A stretch of 64,000 bases of DNA from Antedon bifida (lineage: Eukaryota; Echinodermata; Crinoidea; Comatulida; Antedonidae). Numbering within the stretch: the first letter of the stretch is position 1; the number at the start of each line of letters is the position of its first letter. Location of the stretch: NCBI GenBank assembly GCA_963402885.1, contig OY727094.1, positions 14,696,501 to 14,760,500 on the forward strand, given 5' to 3'. Below, piece after piece: positions 46,766 to 58,914 of this stretch. The notes under the pieces were generated by a model. That model saw only the letters and a program-made list of their open reading frames with translations, had not been told where the DNA came from and did no database searches. The position numbers and the translations under genes are program-made.

Positions 46766-47949
46766 ATGGGTAGTGCTAAGAAAAACGTGAGCCCTCGGAA
46801 ATCGCAATCTGACTCGAGCCCTAGTAGTAAAAGTCGTTCACAACCGCAACCAATCACCAACAGAAAGATTAAGTGTATTGATAACTGCAAGTTAAACTTT
46901 GATGAAAGTAATGGAAAGTCAACAGAATGCCTATTGTGTAAAGAGACATATCATAGAGTGTGTGTGGACATTAACCCAAATTCTACATCCAAGTCGTGGA
47001 TCTGTTTATCATGTTGTTACCTACCAAGGAATGTCTTGGAACTTGAAAAACAGAACAAGTTACAACTAGATATGCTGAACAAACTAGTAGACGATGTTGC
47101 TTCCTTAACAAAGCTAGTAGATGAACAAAAGTCTGTAATTTTAGACATGCAGCTCAATAAAAGTAATACAAGCTCTATGCCCAATAACTTTCAAGAATTG
47201 AGAACTACTGATGACAAACCAAGCTGTATAATAGGTGACTCTATTATAAAGGACATATGCGAAAGAGGCCTTAGTAACTCAAAAGTGAACTGCATACGTG
47301 GAGGGAAAGTTAAGGATGTAAAACAACAACTCAGTAAACCAGATGATTTTAGCTCGATCCTCATTCATGTTGGTACAAACAATTGTACATCCGATAATGA
47401 TTTGGAAGAAGGTCTTGTCAACTATGAAGAAATGATAAAGGAGGTAAAACTTTAAGCTCCAACAACAAAGATAGTGCTTTCTACAGTGTGCCCGAGAACT
47501 GACAGCGATGATCATTTACCTAGGATTGCTTTGATGAATGCAAAAATCAAAGAGATAGCTAACAACAGCTCTGTAGTCTAGTTGATAACGATGAAACATT
47601 TTTCCTGAAGAATGGTACAGTTTTACAATCGCACCTCAACGGAAGTGGTTTGCACCTTTCCAAATCTGGTACAAAATGCCTTCTTAGGAACTTAAATGAG
47701 CGACATACAATCATAAAACCATTTGTACGAAGACAGCAACCAAGGCAATATGCAACAAACTACCAAAGACAAGATCAATTGAGAAGTGGATCATACAGAG
47801 GTTGGAGAACCAGATCATATTCAAACACCACATCACATGATTATGGAAACCATCCCAAGAAATTTGGCTACACAAATGCTAATACCAACAGAAATGGACG
47901 CCTAGAAAATTCATTCAGACAGGACCAGCTCAATAATCATCACCAATAG
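46766..47949 (+). pseudogene. LINE ORF1: PHD-type zinc finger plus SGNH esterase
   Basis: Residues about 32-85 give a C4HC3 pattern (CIDNC, CLLC, YHRVC, WICLSC), a PHD-like finger. A coiled stretch follows, then IIGDSIIKDI and ILIHVGTNNC, the first and third blocks of an SGNH-hydrolase fold. After a stop near 47453 and another near 47578, GSGLHLSKSGTK supplies the catalytic-His block, though the usual Asp is Gly. The remainder is an Arg/Gln/Asn-rich basic tail. ORF1 esterases with PHD fingers are known in CR1-type elements. Confidence 0.75.
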
Positions 47950-48149
47950 GACATTGCAAGCAACAATGCTTTACTCTCAGCAAACAATTTCTACCCTCTT
48001 AGCGACGAATTTAATTGCAACAGCAGAGACTTTATACCGAGTGAAACCACTTATTTAGAGACACAAAGCTTAACAGTACAAGAAAAGAACACACCTAAAA
48101 GAAAACGAAATAGACGAGGTGGTAAGAAAAAATTCCAAAATAGTAATAC

Positions 48150-48288
48150 TAATTCATTCATTCATCTTTTATTTCGGAAAAAAAAATTCTCCATAGTTCA
48201 GCAACAAATATAACGAATACACATATATATATATAAATATGTAGATATATAAAGAAAGAAAAAAAAAACCAACGTTACATAGGCCTAA
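48150..48288 (-). mobile_element. Tiny LINE tail inserted antisense between ORF1 and ORF2
   Basis: Read on the minus strand it ends with ccgaaataaaagatgaatga and GAAT units, a typical LINE 3' terminus. It interrupts the spacer between the two ORFs of the larger element and shows a nested insertion. Confidence 0.5.
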
Positions 48289-51200
48289 TGATAACATTAA
48301 ATTAGCTTTTAACAATGTTAATCACTTAACAAAAGCTAAAATAAAGGAAATATCAGATATTATTGTACAAAATAATATACAAGTTTTTGGAATTGCAGAA
48401 ACCTTTCTAAAAAATGATGCTTATATAAATATAAGTGGTTATAAATGGATAGGTAAAAACAGAAAAAATAAGGGAGGTGGGGGAATAGGAGCCTTCATTT
48501 CAAATAATATTATTATTTTAGACGATGATGTATTTAAGTGTAAAGATGACGATTTTGAAAGGCTATGGGTAAAAGTTAAATTCAATGATTGTGGTACTTT
48601 ATTTATCTCTGTTGTTTATTTCCCAGTAGATGGGGCTGATACTGATAAGTCTAATGAATTATATAACCAGCTTTTATCAGAAGTTATTCAACTAGAAAAC
48701 AATGACAGTGACTCATCCATTATAATAATGGGCGATTTCAATGGTCACATTGGTCATAATATACCTAATGGTGACCCTGATGTTAATAACAATGGAAAAG
48801 GTTTACTAAATTTCAGAGATGATTCAAATATGACAATCTTGAATTGTACTATATTTTGTGAGGGTACAATAACTTGGTGTAGGGGTTATCAGAAAAGTAC
48901 GATCGATTACATGTTGTGTTCAAGAAATATTATTAGCTATGTTGCTAAATTTATTATAGATGAAGATAGAAAACTTGGCACAGGAAGTGACCATAATACA
49001 TTATTATTAGAACTAGAACACAATATGAGCCAATCTAAAATTAGAAACAATGAAACAAAAAACCATATATGGAACATAAAAAACTTACAAGACTACTCAA
49101 ATTATCAGCAAAATCTCCAAGAAGCTTTTGCAATTTGGGACATAGAAAAATTTAATGATGTAGATATTCTGTGGGATTCTTGGAAGAAAATTGTAATAGA
49201 CGCAGCAAAGAAAGGCATAGGAACTAAACAAATAAACAAAAAACAAAAACATTGGTTTGATAATGAAATAAAATCCGCAATTTTGGAGAGAAGAAAAGCT
49301 GCAAGAGAACATAGATACAGTACTAAAACTGGTTTGAATAAAAACCACAATGAAACATTATGGCAAACGTACCAGGAAAAAAGAATCTATGTAAAAAATT
49401 TAATTGCTAGGAAAATTACAGAGAGTAGAGTTAATAAATCTATTGAAATTGCAAATAAAGGGGGGCCTTCCTGCAGGGACTTCTGGAATATCTTAAAAAG
49501 TGCTGATGGAAAACATAAATCAGGTATCACTTGTATTAAATCTTTAGATTCAGGGGAAATTATTACAGACAAAAAAGAAATTTTGGACAATGCTAAAAAA
49601 TACTGGGAAAATCTTGGTGAGCCTAACACAGATAAAGATTGCTTTTCCTATCTAATAAACAGAGAAGTTAATGAATTGTACAATAGATCTTACAATACTC
49701 ATGACAATAACAATGATAATCAAAACCTTTTAACAGATATAATAATAGATCTACAGATAATACGGGAAGCATTGTTGGCTGCAAAAAATAATAAAGCACC
49801 AGGAGTTGACAATATTACGAATGAACTTCTTAAAAATGGTGGTAATGCAATTGTAATGTCTCTAATGCAGTTATTTAACAAATTAATTCAAATCGAAAAG
49901 ATCCCAAGTGAATGGAACTTGAGTATAATTGTTCCAATCTTTAAAAAAGGGGACAAAGCAGATTTAAACAACTATAGAGGTATTTCACTAACTTCATGTA
50001 TATCAAAAATATTTAACAGAGTTATTTCTATGCATATCTCTAGTTTCATTGAAAAAGAAGATCTGCTCTCGGAAGTCCAGGGAGGCTTTAGATCCCAACA
50101 TAGATGTGAAGATCATATTTTTACCCTTAAAAGTATTCTAACATGTCGAACAAAAGAAGGGAAAAATACATATCTAGCCTTCCTGGACTTCCGAAAAGCT
50201 TTTGACAGTGTGTGGCGGGAAGGCCTATTAAAATCAGCGTGGGATGCCGGAATAAGGGGAAAGGTTTGGCGAATCATTAAATGTTTGTATAGTAATGTCA
50301 AAGCAAAGGTTAGAATGGGGAATGATCTTACAGATCAATTTAATGTAAATAAGGGTGTAAAACAGGGATGCGTTTTATCCCCAATATTATTTTGTATCTT
50401 CATAAATGAATTTGTTAAAATGCTTCGTAGTAATGATTTAGGAGTTAGAATGAATGGTTCATGGATGGGTGGCCTCTTTTGAGCCGATGATGTTGTTTTG
50501 CTAGCTAATAATGAATTTGAAATGTTAAAAATGCTAGATATTGCAGGGAAATATGCAAAGGAGTGGAAGTTAAGCTTCAATTATGACAAATCTAATGTAA
50601 TGGTTACTGGGAAACGTGTCAATCGTGATAAAAAAATGGAAAATTGGAGATGAATAAAAAACACATGAAATTACTAAAATCAAATACCTCAAACGTGTTA
50701 TAAATATGAATGTAAATAGATGGCCTAATATTTCACTCCATTGCATGTTTCAACTTAACAGTGATTTTGATTCTTTAAAATACAATTTTTTAGCTTTATG
50801 TAAAGAAACTTTAGATAAATGCCAAGACTTAAATATGTTTGAACAAGTTTTTGATACTGAAAATTATACTTTTAATTCATTCTCTGTTAAAACCATAGAT
50901 GATCATGTTGCAGATGCATACACTTTGGATTGGTTAAATAATATAAACCAAAAGTCATCCCTTGAAGATTACTCCAAACTAAAAGAAAGTCCTAGCCTTG
51001 AGAGTTATCTTCTTGATAAAACCAATTTCACAGGTGCAAGCTTAAAATTTAAATTAAGATCCAACACTTTACCTCTAGATGGACGAACCTGTAAATGGTC
51101 TAAAGAAATATCTGGCCACTGCACTTTATGTCAGAGTGGTGAAATAGAAAATGTACAACACTTTTTATTTAATTGCCAAGCTTTTAATGCTATAAGGGAG

Positions 51201-51419
51201 ATCCAATTAGTGAAGCTAAATAATGACCTTGAAAATTTGGATGAGTCTGCAACATGGGAACATTTTATAAATGCTGATGTTAATGGAAAAACTACTATAG
51301 TTTTAGGGGGGGATATTAACTTGGATCCTAGTAAAGCTGTCTTGACAGCATTTGACAAATACTGTAAGAATTTTCTTAAAGTTGCCTGGAAAAAAAGATC
51401 CGAGTTAAAAAATAGCTAA
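48289..51419 (+). pseudogene. LINE ORF2: endonuclease and reverse transcriptase
   Basis: The frame is open from about 48289 through ATG 48728 to 50482. It gives an apurinic-type endonuclease (FGIAETFLK, GGGGIGAFISNN, IIIMGDFNGHIGH, GSDHN), then RT blocks NNKAPGVDNITNELL, YRGISLTSCISKIF, AFLDFRKAFDSVW and GVKQGCVLSPILFCIFINE. The active site reads LF-stop-ADDVVLLA, a TGA directly before ADD. After a frame change near 50650, 50706-51419 carries the C-terminal part with CTLCQSGEIENVQHFLFNC. A single nonsense change and one frameshift distinguish it from an active copy. Confidence 0.85.
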
Positions 51420-51594
51420 TTTGCATTGTTGCTTTATAATTTTGTTTATTAATTTTCCCTATTATTGTATTTAATGTTACAGAGAAAGACTGGTGTACAT
51501 CTCTGTAAATCTTTTTAAAATTACTATTTGTGTTTACTGTATTCGTTGATTTTAAATGTTTATTTTCTTATGTTTAACTTCATACTTTAATTTG

Positions 51595-52196
51595 TTAAAG
51601 ACCCCTTCCCTGCAATTTTGGACGTTTTTTTGGAAAATAATACATATATATCACTTTAAAAACATTAAACCATGTCATTCCTTGTCTTAAATGTACGTTT
51701 TATGGTAAATTATGATAAAAAGTGAGAAACAATGCACTACCTAAGTAGCTCGCGGCGATCGACCTCTCGTGGACGGTCTTAGGCCTAGCCTAGCTAGGCT
51801 TAGTTTTGTAGGCCTAGCTGGTAAACATCGGTAACGTACGAACATCGTACGCTAGCTATATACCTAGCCTGATGTTGTATAGTTGCTGCATTAATTGTCT
51901 TTCTATTTTTCGGTATTTTCGCTGAAAAGTTAGGAGTCTTCCATTTGTTTTGGCCTCACGATCGATCGAAAAGTGGGCGAATTACAGGTGAAAAACAAAA
52001 ATATCAATCCGCGCGCAATGCATTTTGGGATTTATAGCGGGCCGCTATAATTATTAGAATAGACTTATTTTTCACATTTTTAACCGTTTAAAGACGAAAA
52101 AAGTTATCGCAATAGGACCATATAGTATTATTTTTACATTAAATATAGTTTGTGATCTTAAATTAGATCTAAAAAACGTAGGGAAGGGGGCTTTAA
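51595..52196. mobile_element. TTAA-flanked MITE, family 2, copy B (inverted)
   Basis: It begins TTAAAGaccccttccct and ends agggaagggggctttaa, with TTAA on both sides. It is the reverse complement of copies at 16209 and 61877 through most of its length. Non-coding. Confidence 0.85.
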
Positions 52197-52585
52197 TTTT
52201 TACAAATGCTAAGTTTGGTTTATTTTAGGCCTTTCATATTATTAATTATTTTATCACTGTAAACAACACTTAACTGTTACATTAGGCCATAAGCAGTAAA
52301 TTCTAACGTTTCATCTCGTTCCGATGTCAGGGATCTACATTTTCTTAACATATTTCAATTCATAATTTTATGTTTAACAACATATCAAAAGTTCTCCATA
52401 ATCGATTTAGACAACTTTGAGCAATTATCGATTAATTACGGTACTATATTTTAATATACGCCGATAAGAGTAATATGGTCGTGGCGAACGTTGATATGAA
52501 ATATATCCGCGTCAGCCAAATAATTGTACCACGTGAGCGTTATTAACCAATCACCTTTTGGGTCATAGTTCGGGGAAACCCCAAA

Positions 52586-55500
52586 ATGACCAAAACAATC
52601 ACATTGGCAACAACAATCATGGAGTCGATGGACGTGGTAGAAGATGAGGATAAAAGAACAACATGTTTTTGTCACCAAATTAATGTAGTAAATGAAGAAT
52701 CGCAGCCAATTACAGAATTGCGTTGGCATAAGATAGTTTCCTGTTCAAAAGAATGGATTGATTTGACAGTTAGAGAAGGTGATATGGCCCGTTCAATCCG
52801 AAACTTGTTAGATTTATCATTCGATGAAGTTTGTCAAGGCCACCCCGAGTTAGGCTTCCATTCGACATGTTATCGTCGGTACACTGATAATAAAAGGATT
52901 TCTGCTGCTAAAAGGCGAGCTAAATCATCAAAACAGCCTGAAACTGAGACAGTAGACACGAGTAAGCCTACTCACAAACGACGTCGATCACGTTGTGGGC
53001 ATGGCCCTGCTGTCCGTTCGAGTCCTATATTGCCTGCAAAGTGTATAATTTGTGATAAAGTGACCAGGTTTGTTATCGATAAACGTAGCAGAACGAAGGT
53101 TAGAGACAAGCTATGTAAGGCTGAAACTGAAGACGCAGGTGAGAATATTTTAAATATATTTATATATATATTGGCTAGGCCTAGTTCCTAGGAGTAGGCC
53201 TACCTAGGTTATTAATTAGGGCTAGCCCTAGTGAATCAATATTTACTCATCATACTTAACGAAACTTGGGTGGGCCTGTTCATTGGTAATTATATCCAGA
53301 CACCTTGCTTAGAAGTAATAGCAGGCCTTGGTTTATACATGCAAGGTCGCCTAGCTTCATTTATATGTGAATCACATATTCTTACTATTAGTACTATATG
53401 TACAGTATAAGGCCTATAATTTATCAAAAGTATACAGTGTATAATTAAATTCCTATGAAATCCTATATTACTATTTGTTTTACCAGCCAGCAGTATAAAT
53501 AACTTTTTGTATGCTTATGGTTACTAATTAATAACACTATACTTGGTAAGTGCAGGGAGATGTAAAATAATTTATTTTACATCTCCCTGGTAAGTGTAAG
53601 TACTTAAACATCTGGCTGTAACCCAAGCCCAAGCCAAGCCAAGGACAGGTAATAAAAATAGCAGTCTCTAAGTGGGTCTCTTGTCCATGCTAAAAAAAGT
53701 GCCTTGTAAATCATGAATGTTAATAAATGTTTAGGTTGTGAATGGATGTTAGTTCATTTGTTTTATCAACATTAATGCCATTTACAGGTAGATGGTTTTT
53801 TCCAAATCAATTTATGTGCAAACTTGTTTTGAATAGGTAACCTTCGTAAAGCAGCAATATACAATGAAGATGAGAACATTCTTGTGCATATTCGAGATAA
53901 AGACTGTGTAGCGATTGAGGTTAGGTACCATAGAGAATGCTACCAAAAGTACACAAAAACGGCTTTAAGAAAGATCAATTTATCTTCTGGAGAATTGTAA
54001 GTTTTATTTGAACTTTACCGTGAAATGTTTACTGAATATAGTTGTTTTTTTGTTAAATTGTTTGATGTAATTTAATTATTTTCTTTAAATAGATTCATTT
54101 TCATTAATTTATATTCATATATAGAAAATTACAAAAGAAACTTGAAATTCACAAGGGATATCACGCATTTTGTGAAACTGTTGTTAAGCAAAAGCTGTTT
54201 GCTAACCAAGAAATATTACGAATGTCTAAATTGACGCAATGTGTTATCAGAGCAATCAAAGAAGTTGATGGCATTGATCCAATTGATATAAGGTTAGTAC
54301 AAACACATGGCTGATTTTGCAATTCTTTATTAAATACTAATTACTGTAACATTAGTAACCAAACATTCATTAAAAATGTATTAACAAATATATTTTTAAA
54401 AAATCACTTGGTAATGTAATGCATTAAATACACTGTTGCAAAATATTTCCTACAGTTTGTGTTTCACAGCCCAAAAAATAAATATACAATTTCAATTTTT
54501 TTATAAATAGAAAAGATAAATTGAAGAAACAGCTTCAGAAGGATTTCCCACAGCTTGTGTTCCATAGACCTGGCAGGTTAAATGAATGTGAAATAGTTTA
54601 CTGTTCAGAGGTATCTGCAGGAAATGTTGCTGAATCGTTGTCTTTTTCTGAAAGTACTTCAACATCCTCTGGAATGGAAAGTGAGATGCCAAAAGAATCT
54701 GTCAGCTCATCTGAAGTTCATATTGACCCAAATATTGGGAGAACTCTGCATATGGCAGGTCAGTTTTCAATTATTATTTTTATACAACAATCCTGTCTGT
54801 AAATGTTCACATACTGTATTTAAAAATTAAATATAGGGTTCTTATGTTATAATTTGATTGTTGGCTATTTTTTAAGGACTGTAAGCAATTAATAGTGACA
54901 GAAGAAAGTTTGATTGTGTTTCTGTTTGAATTAAAGCCTTGAAGTTCTGAAATAATTCATTCAATTCAATACTGGTTATTTTCAAATTATAGGTGTTCTT
55001 GTAAAAAATGCTATCAAAGATGCGCCAACTATGAAAGCAAAATGGCCACCAACTGCAGATGATTTACAGAAGGAAAATATTGAAAAATTCATCCCGTACC
55101 AGCTATTCAACCTACTTGCTGTTTGTGTTGGTGCAACTGAAGAACCTAGTGTATCATCATATGTAGATGTTGATGAAGAAACTCGAAACAAAATTGTTCC
55201 CATCAGTCAAGACATAATTTATCTTGCCTCAAGAGGAAAAAGACAGACACCAAAGTCATTGGCACTGAGTTAGTATTTTGTTTATGTTGGGATACAACCT
55301 AGAAACATATGCCACAAGGGTGTGTTTTATATATTTATACTATAACTAAGTATAACCATTATAAATGCTGGTTATTCATATACATTTGAGTTCTAGTATC
55401 TGATGACATTTAAGATGCACTAAAATGTTTTTTATATTAGTTTTACACATTTTTTAAAATAGTTTAAATGTTATTTTACAGTCTACTTTCATTTTATTTT

Positions 55501-58500
55501 TCAAATCCAGGTTTGACTATAAGGCACCTTACTGGCTCGTCACACTTATTAAACCTTTTACATCATTATGGTCATTGCGCATCTGCTGAAACTGTTCGGA
55601 GATATGAAACTAGTTTAGCTCTTTTGCGTTTAACAACGAACAATCAGATACCCAAAGGGTTTGCCCCAGGAAAACTTATTACTCTGATTTGGGACAATAT
55701 AGATTTCCAAGAGGAAACTCAATCAGGAAGTGGAACAACCCACCATACTAATGGAATAATGGTTCAAAAAGAGGAGTTCTTCCACATTATGCAGACCAGA
55801 CCAGTAATAAAGAAAGATGTCCGTACTCTAAAACCCAATGCACCTTTCATGAGAGACTACCATCATGTGCAACGACAAGGGCCACAGATGGATACCGACT
55901 TGAGTGTAATTGAAACTGATAAATGGGAACCATATATTATACGACCTTTAAAGACCGACTTTCAATACATACTTGCAAGACTTAACAACCCCGATCAACC
56001 AGGATGGACAGGTTACAATATTGAACAAGCAGTAAATGAGCCTTTACAGAAATCTGCCCTGTTTTACTTGCCAGTCATTGAGTCTTCACCTACTGAGATG
56101 GGTACTGTCAAAGAAGTAATACTTCGAAGTCTACAGATGGCAGATCTATTCCATTTACCTCAAATTGTTCTTGTTTTTGATCAGGCAATTTATGCTAAAA
56201 TACAAGAAATTCGCTGGGCAAACGAAAGTTACCGAGAGAGGTTGGTTGTTAGATTGGGCGAATTTCACACAGCTGTGTCATTCATGTCTATAATTGGAAA
56301 GCGATTTGGCGAGGCGGGATTGAGAGATATAGCCATTGAGTCCAGAGTTGTTGCCCAGGGATCCATCAACGGTGTTCTAAATGGTCATCACTACAACCGA
56401 AGTATCCATACTATAAAAGTTATGTTTGAAGCTTTCCAGAGGCTGAGGTTTGGATGCTTCCTAGATACAATGAGTGATGAAGATTTCAAGTCCTTTGAGG
56501 ATGTTATCCACTGCCGTTTGGGAGATGACCCCACAAATTCACCAAAGTTTGATGACCTTCTAATCAAATACAATGAATTTATCAAAAGAAGAAGAGCAGA
56601 AGATCCTACATTTGATTTGTGGTGTACATTTATTGAGATGGCTTCACTCCTCCTTACCTTCGTACGAACTACCCGGGAATCTGATTGGAATCTGCATATT
56701 GCAGTTATTCGTCTTATGATGCCCTGGTACTTTGCATATGACCGTACAAATTATGCCAGATATTTGCCTGCTTACTGGATGGAGATGGTAAATCTACCAA
56801 CAACACATCCAATGGTATACCAAGAATTAAGTCAGTGTGGTGCATGGACAGTTCAAAGGTCATCCCGTGCATTTTCATCAATTGCATGTGACCAGGCCAT
56901 TGAAGAAACACTGAATAGAGATTGTAAGACCCCAGGAGGAATCAAAGGTGTAACTCTACATCGTGGTGCTGTTCAGAGATGGATATTGGCTCAGCCTGAA
57001 CGATCAGCTGTAGCAAGGTTATGTGAAAACATGTGCGGTTATAACAGGAGAGAACGAGTTTCAAAAGAATTTGACCGACCTCGTATCAGCAGATTAGAAA
57101 ATGCAATTGTGTCAGTGATCTCAACAGTAAAGAGCATGATAAATCCTTTTGAAACTGGTTCTGCAAGTCTTCTTTCGCTTAGCTCTGGAGTTGTTGCCAA
57201 TGATGCTGTAAAAGATGACCTCCTAAATGCCAAGAAAATCGGTGAAGAGGCTGCTGCCAAGTTTGTAAGAGCCCGTCTTATAGAAAAAAGTGAAGACTTC
57301 TTTTCAGTGATTAAGCAACAGAAACTCAAAACTTTCCTTCACAACACTACAAGCACAAAGAAAGTTGGCAAAGAAATGCTATTGAAGACCAGTAAAGTTT
57401 TCTTCTCACGTCTCCTTGTGGTTGGGCAGAAAAGAAACATTAAACTACCAGAAGTGTTCAAATACTCACTTGGTGATGTTTCTTTTCCATTGTCAAATGC
57501 TAAAGGAACGTTAGCAAAGACCGACAAGTCAGCTTTACTGAGAGCGTTAGAAGAGAAATGTGAAGATGTGATAATTAAGGAATCACCTGGAGCAGCCTTA
57601 ATAGTTGATGGAATGGCCCATCTTCAAGCAATGCGTGATGTTCCAGAAACATTTGGTGAATATGCAGATTCTATATTGTCGCAAATAATCAACACAGGTA
57701 TTACAAATGGCTTTTCCAGAGTAGACTTTGTTTGTGACACATACCCTGAAGCTAGCATCAAAGATTTAGAAAGATCAAGAAGAGCAGGAAGTGGGTCAGA
57801 AGTAATCAAAATTTATGGTCCAGAACAAAAGACACCAAGGCAATTTAAGAAATTTTTAAGTCATGGGAAGAACAAGGAAGAACTGGTAGAGTTTTTATTT
57901 CAGTCCTGGAGGAAAGCACAAAAGATGACACCAATGAAAATATTAGTGACACATGACAAGTTATGCCATGAGCTCTCTTGGAAGGATGGAGTGTGCAGAT
58001 CCAAAGAAATTCACATATTAGAGAGTGATCATGAAGAAGCAGACACAAGGCTTTTGCTTCATGCCAGTCATGCCAGTACACACCATCCTTCTGTAGTAAT
58101 CAAGAGCCCAGACACTGATGTTGCTATCCTGGGTATTTATCACCAGCAAGATATCACATCCAATTTATATTTCTGGACGGGGATAAGAAATAAACGGAGA
58201 ATTATTGATTTGAAGAAAATGTCAGAACAGCTTGGGTTGCCACTGTGCAAGTCCTTAATTGGACTTCACACATTCACCGGATGCGATTCAACAAGCGCCT
58301 TCTACGGAAAAGGGAAAAAAAGAGCACTTCAAATTGTTGAACAACATCCCCGGTTCCAAAAAATGTTTTCAAAGGTTGGAGACAACTTTCAAATTGATGA
58401 AAATACACAACTTGAACTTGAAGAGTTTACATGTCATCTATATGGTCAACCTGGCAAGAACATAGATGACGTAAGGTACAGGTCTTTTTGTGCATCATCA

Positions 58501-58914
58501 ACATCAGAACAAAGCTTGCCCCCCTGCAAGAATGCCTTAATACAGCATATTAAACGAAGCAATTACCAAGCTGCCATACACAAAAGTGCATTGAATTCAA
58601 ATATATTTGCACCCCTTCCTAAGGACCATGGTTGGAATGTTAGTGAAGGAGTCATCAGCATTGTGTGGATGACACAGCCCAGTGCACCAGACAGCCTAGT
58701 ACAATGTGTCAGTTGTAGTTGCAAAGTTGGTAAATGCATACAGGGAAGATGCTCTTGCAAGAAGCAAGATTTACCTTGCACAGATTTGTGTAAATGTACA
58801 GGGTGTGAAAATTCAGGATCTGATGTCAAGGAGCAAGAGGAGCCAACAGCTGATTCTTTTGATGACCTAGAAAATGATGTAGATGACTTTGAACTAGATG
58901 AGTTTGAATTTTAG
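52586..58914 (+). CDS. Multi-exon protein with Cys/His N-terminal modules, PIN/FEN-like core and Cys-rich tail
   Basis: Exons 52586-53138, 53837-53996, 54125-54292, 54511-54758, 54993-55268 and 55511-58914 join with GT-AG borders in phase: 4,809 nt, 1,602 aa. A second Met at 52619 is an alternative start. The N-terminus has two related modules, CFC...FHSTCYRRYT and CIIC...YHRECYQKYT, likely zinc-binding. The middle has RHLTGSSHLLNLLHHYGH and VFDQAIYAKIQEI...GKRF. The core (about residues 1160-1400) has VDGMA, DFVCDTYPEASIKDLERSRR, HEEADTRLLLHA, SPDTDVAIL and TGCDSTSAFYGKGKK. The spacing of acidic residues and EADT/DTDV resembles FEN/PIN nucleases (EAEA and DxD blocks). The tail, about 1535-1570, is CVSCSCKVGKCIQGRCSC and CTDLCKCTGC. 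Domesticated-transposon origin is possible: the family seems multicopy. Function is unknown; nuclease activity is inference. Confidence 0.85.
53545..53596. mobile_element. 36-bp hAT-like micro-element with 8-bp target duplication
   Basis: A near-perfect palindrome at 53553-53588, starting cagggagatgtaaaa and ending ttttacatctccct, is flanked on both sides by ggtaagtg. CAGGG ends and 8-bp duplications are hallmarks of hAT transposons. Only the two terminal repeats remain. It sits in intron 1 of the PIN/FEN-like gene. Confidence 0.7.

Larger units (their letters stand above)
46740..51560 (+). mobile_element. Nearly complete CR1-group LINE with PHD/esterase ORF1
   Basis: ORF1 (from ATG 46766) is followed by ORF2 with complete endonuclease and reverse transcriptase and a C-terminal C-x2-C...H...C motif, then an AT-rich 3' end. 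It has only a few disabling changes: stops in ORF1 near 47453 and 47578, a TGA in the RT active-site block and a frameshift near 50650. It is therefore a relatively young copy. It lies in sense opposite to the ankyrin/Roc-COR gene, upstream of its first visible exon. Clade placement within the CR1/L2/I assemblage is not settled by eye. Confidence 0.85.
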
